A stretch of DNA of 64,000 nt from Candidatus Bathyarchaeota archaeon (GCA_026014485.1 JAOZIE010000023.1:517757-581756); one strand, 5' to 3'. Positions 8,167 to 17,417 are shown, counted from the stretch's first letter. Numbers and translations are program-made. The notes: generated by a model from the letters alone, not told the origin.

Positions 8167-9375
8167 TTAGCGTTGGGCTTCGTAGATGCCTGCTCCGATG
8201 AGCCAATCCTGACCTGCCATCAGGACGTAGCTGACTTTAGGTTTAACAGCGAAGTTGTCTGCAGGATCTAAATATGAATAGCGTACAAATCCGCCGCCCG
8301 ATTGCGCGGTTTGAATTATTTGCTGAATAAACGCGGTTCCGTTCGCGTCGGTTGCATTCCATCGGTTTGTGCCAATAATTTCGGGTTGGAATGGGAGGGC
8401 TAGGGTGTTGCCTGTCATGTCGTAGGCAAATATGTAGAGTTCGCCTTCAACGAATTGACCAGTCTGGTTGTTAAATTCGTTTAAAGCAACCTCTTGGTTA
8501 TTTTGTTGTGCATATTTGTAGGCTGACTGAACGAATTCGACGAGTTCTTCGGGAGTTGTCGCCGTTCCCTGTGTGGGAATGTAGCGCGCTAAGATTTGTT
8601 CATAAGTGGAGATGCCGGAGGTGTCTTTTTCTTGCTTAAGCGCATCAATCGCCTGCTGGAAAGAGTTAACCGTTGAGTCTGGTACGTCTTTGCTAAACGC
8701 ATAGTAGTACTCATAGTAGCTCAGTTGAAATGCATTTTTGAAAGAATAGTAATTGCCCGTTATCTGCTCAGTGAGGGTTCGACCTACTACTTGTGCGTAG
8801 CACCAAAAATCTATCTCGCCCCCTGAAAGGTTTTCTATGATTGCTGATGCGTTTGTGAAGTATACCAAATAACTCTCGTTCACACCCGCGTTGGTGAGCT
8901 GTGTGATGGCAGCTGAATCTTTGATTACGCCGATTTTGTATCCGTTTAGGTCGCTGGCGTCTGTGATTGTAACCTCATTATTCCATCTCGTGAAGAGGGC
9001 GTATGTATCCATGAATAGGGGTCCTGCCCACTTGAAAGACTGCTCTCGGGCAGGCAATCGCGCTGTGGAAAAAAGAACACTGTTTTCTCCAGTAAGAGTT
9101 GCTTGGTATGCATCTGTCCATGGAACTATCTGAACTTGGTCAGCTGATACTTTGCTGCCTAATTTATCGGTAATTTCAGTTAACAGATCAACAGCGATGC
9201 CTTTTACTGTACCATTTTCTTGGTAGTTGCAGGGTGGAAACTGTTCAGTATAAAACGTGAGAGTGCTTATAGGGTTTGTAGGTTGCTGCCCAATTTTCAA
9301 AACATATGCAGATGCTGCCGACAACGAGACTACCAGTATTATAATCAGGAAAAAATAGGCGTAACGTCGAGACAT
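8167..9375 (-). CDS. Extracellular solute-binding domain fused to a single Cache domain
   Basis: The 402-residue protein has an N-terminal signal anchor (YFFLIIILVVSLSAASAYVL). Residues about 35-260 match family-3 periplasmic binding proteins (FYTEQFPPCNYQENG, VPWTDAYQATLTGE, FKWAGPLFMDTYALF). Residues about 275-402 match a single Cache domain (GQFVEGELYIFAYDMTG and YVLMAGQDWLIGAGIY). Both modules sense small molecules. No kinase, methyl-accepting domain or ABC permease is attached or adjacent, so its output partner is unknown. It may capture amino-acid-like ligands for a transporter elsewhere. Confidence 0.85.
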   Translation of the reverse strand: MSRRYAYFFLIIILVVSLSAASAYVLKIGQQPTNPISTLTFYTEQFPPCNYQENGTVKGIAVDLLTEITDKLGSKVSADQVQIVPWTDAYQATLTGENSVLFSTARLPAREQSFKWAGPLFMDTYALFTRWNNEVTITDASDLNGYKIGVIKDSAAITQLTNAGVNESYLVYFTNASAIIENLSGGEIDFWCYAQVVGRTLTEQITGNYYSFKNAFQLSYYEYYYAFSKDVPDSTVNSFQQAIDALKQEKDTSGISTYEQILARYIPTQGTATTPEELVEFVQSAYKYAQQNNQEVALNEFNNQTGQFVEGELYIFAYDMTGNTLALPFQPEIIGTNRWNATDANGTAFIQQIIQTAQSGGGFVRYSYLDPADNFAVKPKVSYVLMAGQDWLIGAGIYEAQR

Positions 9376-9544
9376 GATACTTGAAGGGTTGACCCTTTAT
9401 ATTTAAAACTTTTTTCTAACTCCTGCCCTGTAGAATTTTAGAATCTATCAGCGCACCTTTACACGTCAACTTGCCTTGCTCCGTTGGAGTAAATTTTTAA
9501 CTCTTATTTAGTCCTTAATTATCCGTATATTTGAATGGGGAGCG

Positions 9545-10345
9545 TTGAAGCTGAAAGCGATAACAGGCTACACCGAGAATGGGCTTCCATATTTCCGCCT
9601 GGGGTGCAGTCCACAGGTTTTAGTGGTTTTTGAGGGGTTGGGTTTTGAAAATAAGCCGCCGTCTGGGCTTCAACTTCGATGGGTTGCTGGAGACTACAAA
9701 CGAATGGCTGAAGCGTTTACTGTTTACTCGGTAGGGCGAAAACCCAACTTGCCAACGGGTTACTCGACGCGCGATATGTCTGATGATTATGCTACGTTTG
9801 TCAGAGACGAGTTAGGTGGACCTGTTGATGTGATCGGGCTTTCTACGGGAGGCGTAATCGCGCAGTATTTCGCCCTTAACTATCCAGATTTGGTTCGCCA
9901 TTTGGTTCTTGCCAGTACAGGCTACACTTTAAGCGACAACGGAAGAACTTTGCAGAGATATGTAGCTGAAATGGCACGTCAGGGGAAGTGGCGGAAAGCC
10001 TTCCCCGCTATGCTCGATGGCTTATACCCTCAGGGTGGCATAAAAAAACGCCTCTTCAAATTGCTAATGTGGTTCATGGCAAATGAGCCTGAAAATCCCT
10101 CAGATTTGCTGGTAACAATTGAAGCAGAAGACAAACACAACTTCGCAGAACACCTCGCAAACATCAAAGTGAATACCTTGGTGATTGGTGGTGAAGACGA
10201 CTTTTTTTATCCAATACGCGAGACTGCTACGGGAATTCCGAATGCCGAATTGGTTCTTTACAAAAATTTTGGCCATAATGCTTGGCTTGACAACCGCAAG
10301 CAATTCCAGAAAGACATATTGGCGTTCCTCAAAAGAACCCTGTAG
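9545..10345 (+). CDS. Alpha/beta-fold hydrolase
   Basis: The 266-residue protein has the nucleophile elbow GLSTGG (Ser), the acid turn GGEDDFFYP (Asp) and the C-terminal FGHNAWLDN (His). These form a complete catalytic triad in the right order. There is no signal peptide, so it should be cytoplasmic. The start is TTG (MKLKAITGYTENG), and GGGGAG just upstream at 9538-9543 is close enough to serve as a ribosome binding site. The substrate cannot be read from sequence; esterase or lipase-like is the conservative call. Confidence 0.88.
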   Translation: MKLKAITGYTENGLPYFRLGCSPQVLVVFEGLGFENKPPSGLQLRWVAGDYKRMAEAFTVYSVGRKPNLPTGYSTRDMSDDYATFVRDELGGPVDVIGLSTGGVIAQYFALNYPDLVRHLVLASTGYTLSDNGRTLQRYVAEMARQGKWRKAFPAMLDGLYPQGGIKKRLFKLLMWFMANEPENPSDLLVTIEAEDKHNFAEHLANIKVNTLVIGGEDDFFYPIRETATGIPNAELVLYKNFGHNAWLDNRKQFQKDILAFLKRTL

Positions 10346-10507
10346 CCCTATACACTATTGGGTGTGGTCGTTTGGTTATTGTTAGTGGTGGATTTTAAAA
10401 GAATAAACGCGACTGAACAGCTATTAAGTGGGTGTGGTAACGCTTTTGTTACGGGCGATTTTTGGAAATAATGCCTCAAGGTGGGTTTAGACTTAGGTTT
10501 GTTTGGC

Positions 10508-10849
10508 TTAATCAAGTTCCAGCGGTTTTTGGACGTGCCAGTTGACACCAACTGGAATTACCGTTCTGAGTTCTGCGAAGTACTCCCGAAGCAGGTTTTG
10601 TCCCTTCCACGTAATTCGATACTTTCGGCGGGCTTTTCCCAAAGCAGATTCCCAGCTGGAAGATATGAGGCCCTGCGTCTCCAACCGCTTCAGCTCTGGA
10701 TACAACGTTGAGGGTCCGAGGCGTACACCGTATTTCTTGTATACTTCCGCTAAAACCGCATAGCCATGCATTCCGCGGTTTCCAGTTTCGTCTATGAGTT
10801 TTAGCAGAACCGTTTCCAAGATGGCACCGCGGAACAGTTTTTTGTTCAC
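10508..10849 (-). CDS. PadR-family transcriptional regulator
   Basis: The 113-residue protein has a PadR-type winged helix: an N-terminal LRGAILETVLLKLI-like helix, MHGYAVLAEV, then GPSTLYPELKRLETQGLI (recognition helix and wing). It starts at GTG with GGAG upstream. PadR proteins usually repress nearby genes on sensing toxic or phenolic compounds, but the neighbours here (a hydrolase and a small unknown) do not identify the target. Confidence 0.85.
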   Translation of the reverse strand: MNKKLFRGAILETVLLKLIDETGNRGMHGYAVLAEVYKKYGVRLGPSTLYPELKRLETQGLISSSWESALGKARRKYRITWKGQNLLREYFAELRTVIPVGVNWHVQKPLELD

Positions 10850-11083
10850 AAAACTCCTCCAGACAAGCTGAGGAAAAAAGCAGCCTTCTATGTCTTAAGA
10901 TTGCATACAAGGTAATAAAATCGTGCTGTAACCACCAAACTACAACAACGTAAACTTTTCTTGCTGCGATGTGACAGGCATCGCAGAAAAGCGTCTCAAC
11001 CAGAAAACAAAAGAGCAATAACGCACCATTTCAGATATCTTATGTTGTGTCTGAATCCGCGAGAGACCAAAGAGGAAATCAGG

Positions 11084-11419
11084 ATGGGTCAAGAGCAAGG
11101 TCCTATTAGAGTGCGCACGTGGCGGGAGTTTAAGCAGCTGGTTGCTGAGAAGAAACCCGGTAGTATAGTCTTCATTTTGGAGCAGAACGGCTTCTCTGCG
11201 GACAAGGAAGTTACTGTACTGCGGGTTATCATGCTTCACCAACAACGGTACTACATTTTTATCGACTCCCCCCGCGGGGAGGTCCTCAGAGAAACGGGTA
11301 TCCCGCTACGTAAAGACAAAAACGGCGTCCGATACTTAGATGAGCAAGAAGTCAAAATGCATCTGCAAAGTCAGTTTCAAGGTGAAAAACTAGACATCTA
11401 CTCCTTCTGGACCACCTGA
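11084..11419 (+). CDS. Conserved small hypothetical protein, 111 aa
   Basis: The frame is open from 10961, but the likely start is the ATG at 11084 (MGQEQGPIRVRTW), because AGAGG lies 9-14 bases upstream and the residues before it are low-complexity and basic. The protein is soluble with mixed alpha/beta composition, and has a WREFKQLVAEKKPGSIVFILEQ segment and a PRGEVLRETGIPL segment. I do not recognise a family. It sits between PadR and ArsR regulators, each transcribed in the opposite direction. Confidence 0.65.
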   Translation: MGQEQGPIRVRTWREFKQLVAEKKPGSIVFILEQNGFSADKEVTVLRVIMLHQQRYYIFIDSPRGEVLRETGIPLRKDKNGVRYLDEQEVKMHLQSQFQGEKLDIYSFWTT

Positions 11420-11431
11420 ACGCCAGTTTTT

Positions 11432-11758
11432 TCAGCCGACCACTTGCTTGACTGCTGCCTTTTTGAGGCTATCCGTAAACTCTGGTGTTATGGCGTCCAC
11501 TACATCAAAAATCCGTATGTCCGCAATGGCATACATCCGTCGCGTGCCATCTTTCCTGAAGCGAACTATCCCTGCATCCTTTAAGATTTTGAGGTGTCTC
11601 GAAACAACAGGCTGAATCTGATTCAGATGAGGTACAATTTCGCAGACACATCTCTCGCCGTCGCGTAGAAACTTGACAATTTCCAGTCTCTCCGAAGTGG
11701 AAAGCGCATGGAAGATTTTGGCTTTGAATGCCCAGGTGGATTCAGCTTCTTGTGTCAC
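11432..11758 (-). CDS. ArsR-family winged-helix regulator
   Basis: The 108-residue protein has the ArsR fold: FHALSTSERLEIVKFL, then CVCEIVPHLNQIQPVVSRHLKILKDAGIV (helix-turn-helix) and a basic wing (RKDGTRRMYAI). A C-V-C pair in the alpha3 helix (about residues 45-47) is the position of the metal-binding CxC of ArsR/SmtB sensors, so it may sense a thiophilic metal or redox state. The start is GTG. No metal-efflux gene is adjacent; the divergent neighbour is the beta-propeller gene. Confidence 0.85.
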   Translation of the reverse strand: MTQEAESTWAFKAKIFHALSTSERLEIVKFLRDGERCVCEIVPHLNQIQPVVSRHLKILKDAGIVRFRKDGTRRMYAIADIRIFDVVDAITPEFTDSLKKAAVKQVVG

Positions 11759-11906
11759 AGATTAAGGAAGAACATATGCATTATTAAAATATTTGACCGC
11801 GATTGTAACAATCGAATCATGAGTTTTGTCTTCTCAAACGTTGAGGCGGTTGATTGATTCTGCGGAATCGACCAGCGAAGGGGGGTCAAGTTAATTCTGG
11901 ACAAAA

Positions 11907-11916
11907 TTTAAATATA
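11907..11916 (+). promoter_or_regulatory. TATA box of the beta-propeller gene
   Basis: TTTAAATATA predicts transcription starting near 11940. The in-frame TTG at 11925 would then lie upstream of the transcript, and the later TTG at 11967 is favoured. Confidence 0.5.
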
Positions 11917-11966
11917 AACTTCATTTGGTGTACTTGCTTCAAATAAATTGGCAACGTGAACGTACC

Positions 11967-13262
11967 TTGAGATACCCAAACCTCAGAAGTCTCACATGTA
12001 TACTTTTTCTGTCTGTGTTCTTGTTTTCATTTTGCATTCCAGCTAGCGCTTCAGCGGATGAGTGGCCAATGTTTCGTAACAACTTAGAACGCACAGGTAC
12101 CTCCGACGCCAATGTTCCTACAACTGAAGTAACCCAATTATGGAATTACGTCACAGACGGTTTTGTTGAGTCTTCGCCTTCTGTGGTCGGTGGCTATGTT
12201 TACGTAGGTTCTGATGACGGCAATGTCTACTGTTTTAACGCAGAAACTGGCGAAAAAATATGGAGTTTTGCCACATACGGCATTGTAGGTGCTACCCCTA
12301 CGCTTTGTGGCGGTTACGTTTATGTGGGCTCTTTTGACGGTAACGTTTACTGTATGAATGCATCTACAGGCGAGTTTGTGTGGTATTATCCCACAAATGG
12401 GTCTGTGCGGTCTTCGCCTGCTGTGGTAGACAACTCTCTTTATGTTGGGACCTACGATGGTTTAGTTTACTGTCTTGATGCTTTGACAGGCGACCAATTG
12501 TGGACCTTTACGACGGGGAGCTTTGTGGAGTCTTCTCCTGCAGTTGTTAATGGCTTTGTCTATGTGGGTTCTTATGATGGTAACATTTACTGTCTTAACG
12601 CTTCAACTGGCTCAGAACAATGGAAATACGCAACTGGAAACGGGGTGGGTTCTTCCCCTGCAGTCGCTGGAGGATGTGTTTACGTCGGGTCAGAAGACGG
12701 TAATGTTTACTGTCTTAGTGCATACAGCGGCGATAAAATATGGAACTATACTACACTGAGCCGAATCTACTCATCTCCTGCTGTTGCCGCTGGCCGCGTT
12801 TACATTGGCTCTTATGACTTTCGCGTTTACTGTTTGGATGCTTCTTCTGGTGCCCAAGTATGGAACTACACGACTTTTTCTTTTGTATCTTCATCTCCTG
12901 CTGTTGCTGGAGGCTGCGTCTATATCGGCTCCTGTGACTACGCCGTTTACTGCCTCAACGCTTCATCGGGGGCTGAATTATGGTATTACCTCACAGACGG
13001 CGGAATTACTTCGTCACCTGCGGTTTGTGATGGCAAAGTCTATGTGGGTTCAAGAGACTTCGCCGTTTATGCCTTAATTGCCTCATCTGAGGCACCCGTG
13101 CCTTCTTCAAGCCCTTCCCCCTCACCTTCCCAAGAAGCATCACCTTCACCAACAACTCAGCCAACTCCAGCTATACCCACAGAAATCATCCTTGCCGCGA
13201 CTGCCTCATTGGTTATCGTGATTACCGCTTTGGTTATTGTTGCTAAGCGAAGAAGGCGGTAA
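11967..13262 (+). CDS. Secreted PQQ-type beta-propeller protein with C-terminal anchor
   Basis: From the TTG at 11967 the protein has about 431 residues. A signal peptide ends near PASASADEW. Eight repeats of about 40 residues follow, each built on S-S-P-A-V-x-x-G-x-V-Y-V-G-S-x-D-x-x-V-Y-C-L-x-A-x-(T/S)-G-x-x-x-W. This is the PQQ/WD-like repeat of an eight-bladed propeller. The tail is a Pro/Ser linker, one membrane helix and RRRR. It should be displayed on the cell surface. Such propellers may bind proteins or sugars, and a PQQ cofactor is not implied because no dehydrogenase residues are evident. Every blade carries a Cys in VYC, which is unusual for an extracellular protein. Confidence 0.88.
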   Translation: MRYPNLRSLTCILFLSVFLFSFCIPASASADEWPMFRNNLERTGTSDANVPTTEVTQLWNYVTDGFVESSPSVVGGYVYVGSDDGNVYCFNAETGEKIWSFATYGIVGATPTLCGGYVYVGSFDGNVYCMNASTGEFVWYYPTNGSVRSSPAVVDNSLYVGTYDGLVYCLDALTGDQLWTFTTGSFVESSPAVVNGFVYVGSYDGNIYCLNASTGSEQWKYATGNGVGSSPAVAGGCVYVGSEDGNVYCLSAYSGDKIWNYTTLSRIYSSPAVAAGRVYIGSYDFRVYCLDASSGAQVWNYTTFSFVSSSPAVAGGCVYIGSCDYAVYCLNASSGAELWYYLTDGGITSSPAVCDGKVYVGSRDFAVYALIASSEAPVPSSSPSPSPSQEASPSPTTQPTPAIPTEIILAATASLVIVITALVIVAKRRRR

Positions 13263-13410
13263 ATCGCGGCTTTTCATTTATTTCCTAAAAAACCTTGTTA
13301 CTTCTGCCTTAACTTCTGGTTTTTTTGGTTAAGTGCCTGAGGAAACCAGTTGATAGCAATATTTAAATATTAACATCAACTAGTCTGAGTGGCTTGGGTT
13401 GGATAGATAC

Positions 13411-14028
13411 ATGTCTAAGGGCTTACGCGACTTAAATCTGAAAGACATCCTTTTCGGCATAGTACTTCCCACAATTGTATGTTTAGTCATCATTTGGTTT
13501 CCCTTAAACGAGCGGACTCTTGCCAGCATAAACCCTGCATTTCAGGGAATCTTCGTTTTCGGCGTCCAAGAAGTTGTCATGATTGTGGCGGTGCCCATGC
13601 TGCTTGGTCTGCTTTGGAACAAGTGGGCAGGCGGCGCTTCAGGATTTCTGCTGGGCAGCATCTACGCCCTATGGTACGGTCTATATGGTTCTATGTCGCC
13701 CTCTTGGATTCACAACATGAGCTTACTCGGCTACCTGCTAAGTGCTATGCTCATCGGTTACATGGCAGGAGCGTTGAACCAGAAATCCGCGAAATTTTCG
13801 AGGTTGCTGTTTTCAGGTTTTGTTTCGGGGCTTGCAGGCGGACTTTTCTTGTTCTTCACGGAGCAGCAGGCTACTCCCCTTCTGGTCTATGGTGAGTACG
13901 GCTTCTTTGTGACCATGACGCCTCGGCTTGTATTCGGGATTGTGATTCCTGTGGTTGCAAAGCTCATTTTGAGGTACCAAGCAAAAATGACTATGCCGCA
14001 GCATCCCGAAGCCATGGTGCACGCTTAG
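13411..14028 (+). CDS. Polytopic membrane protein, six helices
   Basis: The protein has about 205 residues from the ATG at 13411; an in-frame TTG at 13399 is the alternative. A TATA box (ATTTAAATAT, 13361-13370) puts transcription start near 13395. About six membrane helices are predicted. The GGASGFLLGSIYALWYG segment and overall size recall substrate-binding (S) components of ECF vitamin transporters, but no diagnostic ligand motif is visible. I treat it as an unknown membrane protein. It is followed by an independent ferredoxin transcript. Confidence 0.7.
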   Translation: MSKGLRDLNLKDILFGIVLPTIVCLVIIWFPLNERTLASINPAFQGIFVFGVQEVVMIVAVPMLLGLLWNKWAGGASGFLLGSIYALWYGLYGSMSPSWIHNMSLLGYLLSAMLIGYMAGALNQKSAKFSRLLFSGFVSGLAGGLFLFFTEQQATPLLVYGEYGFFVTMTPRLVFGIVIPVVAKLILRYQAKMTMPQHPEAMVHA

Positions 14029-14096
14029 GTTTTGTTGACGCCTGAACGTGGGTGGCTGTTTGCTTCTTGGAAATGGGGGAAATCCATAACAATAGT

Positions 14097-14112
14097 TAAA
14101 TATTAATATAAA
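14097..14112 (+). promoter_or_regulatory. TATA region of the ferredoxin operon
   Basis: TAAATATTAATATAAA lies about 35-45 bases upstream of the ATG at 14145, and GGAG near 14131-14134 is the ribosome binding site. Confidence 0.5.
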
Positions 14113-14144
14113 CCGTCTGTTTTTAGGTCAAAGGAGACAAAAAC

Positions 14145-14453
14145 ATGTCCGATGTAACATATTGTGAAGAGACCTACGGCGTTCCCCGAAGCCAAATTCC
14201 TTGGAGTCCAACAATAAACTATGAAAAATGTGTAGGCTGCGGGAAATGCGTTGAGTACTGTCACATGGGCGTGTACGAGTTCGAAGAGAAAAATGGGAAA
14301 AAGCTGCCCGTGGTCAAAAAACCCGCTGGCTGCGTTGTCTTCTGCAAAGGATGCGAGGAGCAATGCCCCACTGACGCCATAACTCACCCTTCAATTAAGA
14401 AAACCCACGCAATTATTAAGAAACTACAAAAATCAAAAGGAAACACAACGTGA
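14145..14453 (+). CDS. Ferredoxin-type 4Fe-4S protein
   Basis: The 102-residue protein has a classical cluster motif CVGCGKCVEYC and a second set CVVFCKGCEEQCP. It probably carries two 4Fe-4S clusters, although the second motif opens with C-x3-C rather than C-x2-C. It is soluble and should carry electrons. The stop overlaps the start of the next ferredoxin by four bases (GTGA), so the two are made together and probably form an electron-transfer pair for an unidentified oxidoreductase. Confidence 0.9.
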   Translation: MSDVTYCEETYGVPRSQIPWSPTINYEKCVGCGKCVEYCHMGVYEFEEKNGKKLPVVKKPAGCVVFCKGCEEQCPTDAITHPSIKKTHAIIKKLQKSKGNTT

Positions 14454-14791
14454 GTTCACAGGGTTTATGGTTCCCAGTGGTCTTTGCGGACAAATGTGAC
14501 GGGTGCGCACCGTCTGGAAAACCTCGATGCGTTGACTACTGCCCCAACGGAGTTTTCTTGTTTAAGAACGGCAAAGCAGAAGTTGCTGACCCGTTAAGCT
14601 GCGTCTTTGGGTGCCGAGCTTGCGAATCGCTGTGCCACAGCAAAGCCATACGTTTTCCCAAACCCCCTGTCAAAACGAGTTTCTTGCGCAAAGATTCGGA
14701 TTTGCGGAAAACCACCTGCTCTATCTGCGGAAAGCAGTACTGGACAAACAGGCAAAGTAACGTGTGCATGGACTGCGCAAAAGCAAAGTGA
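14450..14791 (+). CDS. Ferredoxin-like protein with C-terminal zinc ribbon
   Basis: The 113-residue protein starts at GTG overlapping the previous stop. The first half has CDGCAPSGKPRCVDYCP and CVFGCRACESLCH, a divergent two-cluster ferredoxin arrangement with an insertion in the first motif. The last 30 residues (CSICGKQYW...CMDC) form a separate zinc or iron knuckle. The combination suggests an electron carrier that also docks on a partner. It is co-transcribed with the upstream ferredoxin. Confidence 0.82.
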   Translation: MSSQGLWFPVVFADKCDGCAPSGKPRCVDYCPNGVFLFKNGKAEVADPLSCVFGCRACESLCHSKAIRFPKPPVKTSFLRKDSDLRKTTCSICGKQYWTNRQSNVCMDCAKAK

Positions 14792-14814
14792 CTTGCCCTT
14801 TTTTGTTGGTTGCG

Positions 14815-15963
14815 TTACATATTCGGTGTAGGTCGCGTACCCAACGTCACTTCCGTGTCAACGGTTGAGTTACTTCTCACCACGGTCACCACAAGCAGGT
14901 CGTTAGGTAACGTTTTTTCTTCAAGATAGCTTGCGAGGTCATCGTTGTTGCGGATTCGGGTGCTGTTCAAAGCGATTATAACATCGCCTTCTTGGAGTTT
15001 TCCGTTTGAGGGGCCATTTGGTTCAATCAAGTCCTGCTCTGGTTCTGAGGGAATCCAAACACCGTACGTGACGTTCAAGTTTTGTTCCTGTGCCCGTTCG
15101 TAGTTCATGTCCAGTACATGTATGCCCATGTAAGAGTGGCCATTGTAGGTTCCCTCGGTTACTAACGCTGAGATTTCCCGCAGGATAGTGTTTGAGGGTA
15201 CGGCAAAGCATACGCCCTGAGAATTCGAGACAGCAGAGTTGGTTATCCCGATTACGTCTCCTGCAGCGTTCAGCAATGGTCCCCCAGAGTTTCCGGGGTT
15301 AATGGGGGTGCTTGTCTGAATCATGTTGGCTAAAGAGAAATTCGACGTGAAGTACGCTTGTTCGGAGCGCCCTAGTGCACTTATTACGCCTGTAGTTAGT
15401 GAACCCACTAAGCCATACGGGTTGCCTATCGCAATGACCTCTTGCCCAACCTTCAAGTTGGATGAACTGACAATTCGGAGAGGCTTTAGTTCTTCTGTGG
15501 GGGCTTCGACTGAGAGCACGGCTAAGTCGGCGTAGGGGTCAGTTCCAAGGACGGTGGCGGCGTATCCATTGCCGTTTGAAAAGGTTACGCTTAAGCTGGT
15601 CGTGTACCTGACAACATGATAGTTGGTTAGTATAACCATGGTTCCTGTGTAGTTGTAGACGAAGCCTGAGGCTTGCACGTCACCCGTGGTTGTGTTTCCT
15701 TGAATCAGCACGACGGAGTCGCTTACGTTCGCGTAAATCTCAACTGAGCTTGTGCCGTTCTGGTTTATTGTGATTATCTGGTCTGAATTGCCGCTGAGCG
15801 TGGCGACTTGATTTTGCAGGTCTGTTACTTGCTTGTCCAAGTTGCTTATCTGGCGGGTGTTTAAGTAGTAAGTGCCTAAGCAGCCGACAAGTAAGCCCAA
15901 CACGAAGAGAACCACGAAAACGCTCGCAGACGCCTTGCTGGCTTTGCCCCTGAAATGAAACAT
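14815..15963 (-). CDS. HtrA/DegP-type serine protease with PDZ domain
   Basis: The 382-residue protein has an N-terminal membrane anchor (SVFVVLFVLGLLVGCLGTYY) and a short coiled coil. The trypsin-like domain has catalytic His116 (TNYHVVR), Asp146 (YADLAVLS) and Ser226 (NPGNSGGPLL). A C-terminal PDZ domain spans about residues 285-370. It should be an extracellular, membrane-tethered protease for quality control of surface proteins, of which this region encodes several. The length is normal for archaeal HtrA with one PDZ. Confidence 0.94.
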   Translation of the reverse strand: MFHFRGKASKASASVFVVLFVLGLLVGCLGTYYLNTRQISNLDKQVTDLQNQVATLSGNSDQIITINQNGTSSVEIYANVSDSVVLIQGNTTTGDVQASGFVYNYTGTMVILTNYHVVRYTTSLSVTFSNGNGYAATVLGTDPYADLAVLSVEAPTEELKPLRIVSSSNLKVGQEVIAIGNPYGLVGSLTTGVISALGRSEQAYFTSNFSLANMIQTSTPINPGNSGGPLLNAAGDVIGITNSAVSNSQGVCFAVPSNTILREISALVTEGTYNGHSYMGIHVLDMNYERAQEQNLNVTYGVWIPSEPEQDLIEPNGPSNGKLQEGDVIIALNSTRIRNNDDLASYLEEKTLPNDLLVVTVVRSNSTVDTEVTLGTRPTPNM

Positions 15964-16048
15964 GTGCTTGACCTTTACCTTTTCTGCTTAATCGCGTAGA
16001 TAAAAGTATTCCCAGTTTAGTACAGAAACTGTACCAGATGGGAAAATG

Positions 16049-17050
16049 CTATTTTCTTCGGTCTATGATGTCCAGCGCGTTTGGTCCAGTGCCTATGAGC
16101 GTTACCGGCACGCCTGTTTTCTCTTCTATTTCCTTTACGAACTGCTTTGCCTCAGCGGATAAGTCGTCAAATCTTCGTTTGCCGTTGCATTCTGGGAAAA
16201 TTACGTCGAGTTTTGTTAAAGCTGCTTGGGTGGCGCCGTTTATGCGAGCGTTTTTTTTGGCTAAGTCAAAGTCGAAGGGAGCACTGCGTCTTTCGCGTCC
16301 CGTGCCCGCTGCTACTTCGAACCAGCCGCGTTTGAGGGCTTCCTCTTTAGTTATTTCTCCGGGTAGCGGTCCAGCGCCGACGCGGGTTATGAAGCTTTTG
16401 AACACAATGATAACCTCGTCGACTCGGGTGGGTCCCACGCCTGCTTCTGAGGCGATGGCTGAGGCGCCTGTGTCTCTGCTGGTCACGTAGGGGTAGCCGC
16501 CGCCTAGAAACAGCGACAGCATAAAGCCCTGTGTGCCTTCCAGCAACACGTTTTTGCCTTGGTCTAAGCCATCGTTGATTTCTGTTATGGTGTCAGCGAC
16601 GTAAGGTTTAAGCTCAGGGAGGTCTTTGGCGAGTTTGGCTGTTCGCTTGACGCGTTCCTCGATGGCTGGTCCCACGCCCCACCCTGTGGTGCCGATGCCT
16701 TTGTTGACGGCGCTGGCTTTGTCTTGGGCGCTGTGTTTCTCCTCGATTATGGAGGCGTTCTCATCTATGCCTATGCGGGTTTGGACTTGAGTTAATTCAA
16801 CTTCCTTAAAGAACTGAGCGACATGCACGTTTGCCCCCGCGGCGACGAGCAAGCGGGTTTTCGGGTTTATGAACGCAGCAGGAACCATGTGCAACGCGTA
16901 TTTTTTGTTTTCGTACCACACGGTGTGTGCGGCGTTGACGGAGCCTGTACGTACGCAAAAGTCAAGGTTGTCTTTGAGCGCGAGGTAGCTTATTATTTTT
17001 CCTTTGCCTTCGTCGCCCCAAAATGCGCCTACAATAACAGTGCAAGGCAT
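16049..17050 (-). CDS. purA: Adenylosuccinate synthetase
   Basis: PurA joins IMP and aspartate, using GTP, to make adenylosuccinate, the first step from IMP to AMP. At 333 residues it is the short archaeal form, lacking about 90 residues found in bacterial enzymes. Motifs include the N-terminal P-loop-like GAFWGDEGKGK, the HTVWYENKKYALHMVP region, GTTGWGVGPA, and the LEGTQGFMLSLFLGGGYPYVTSRDT segment. It has no operon partner. Confidence 0.95.
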   Translation of the reverse strand: MPCTVIVGAFWGDEGKGKIISYLALKDNLDFCVRTGSVNAAHTVWYENKKYALHMVPAAFINPKTRLLVAAGANVHVAQFFKEVELTQVQTRIGIDENASIIEEKHSAQDKASAVNKGIGTTGWGVGPAIEERVKRTAKLAKDLPELKPYVADTITEINDGLDQGKNVLLEGTQGFMLSLFLGGGYPYVTSRDTGASAIASEAGVGPTRVDEVIIVFKSFITRVGAGPLPGEITKEEALKRGWFEVAAGTGRERRSAPFDFDLAKKNARINGATQAALTKLDVIFPECNGKRRFDDLSAEAKQFVKEIEEKTGVPVTLIGTGPNALDIIDRRK

Positions 17051-17216
17051 GTTACTTCACCCGTGTAAGGGGCGGGCAGCAATATTTAAAAATGTTGGCA
17101 CTTTCCAACGCAAAGTTCCCCGAAGAAAAACAGCGCCTCAAAGTCGCTTGCTGCTTCAGGAAATATTGAAACTGGTAATAAACGTTTTTTCATTGGACTT
17201 GTTGGGCGGCTTCTGC

Positions 17217-17417
17217 TTAGAGGCAGGTCTTGCGTTTTGAGTAGGAAATGGATGCAACAGTCATTAAGGCTCCGCCGGACCCGACAAACGGGATGGCCCA
17301 GCTTCGATACGGGTATAATCCTACTGCAAAGTTGCCTGTAGCGTACGAAAAGCAGAATGCGCTAGCTGCGAACAATGCGATGGACGCCAGCAACAGCAAG
17401 ATTTCAGCTTTGAACAT
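17217..17417 (-). CDS. Small two-helix membrane protein
   Basis: The protein has 66 residues from the ATG at 17417 (MFKAEILLLLASIALFAASA). It has two hydrophobic helices separated by a loop with YPYRSW, and a basic tail. The hydrophobic periodicity on this strand is far more protein-like than the plus-strand reading through the same DNA. This also fixes the start of the divergent kinase gene at 17521. The function is unknown. Confidence 0.55.
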   Translation of the reverse strand: MFKAEILLLLASIALFAASAFCFSYATGNFAVGLYPYRSWAIPFVGSGGALMTVASISYSKRKTCL

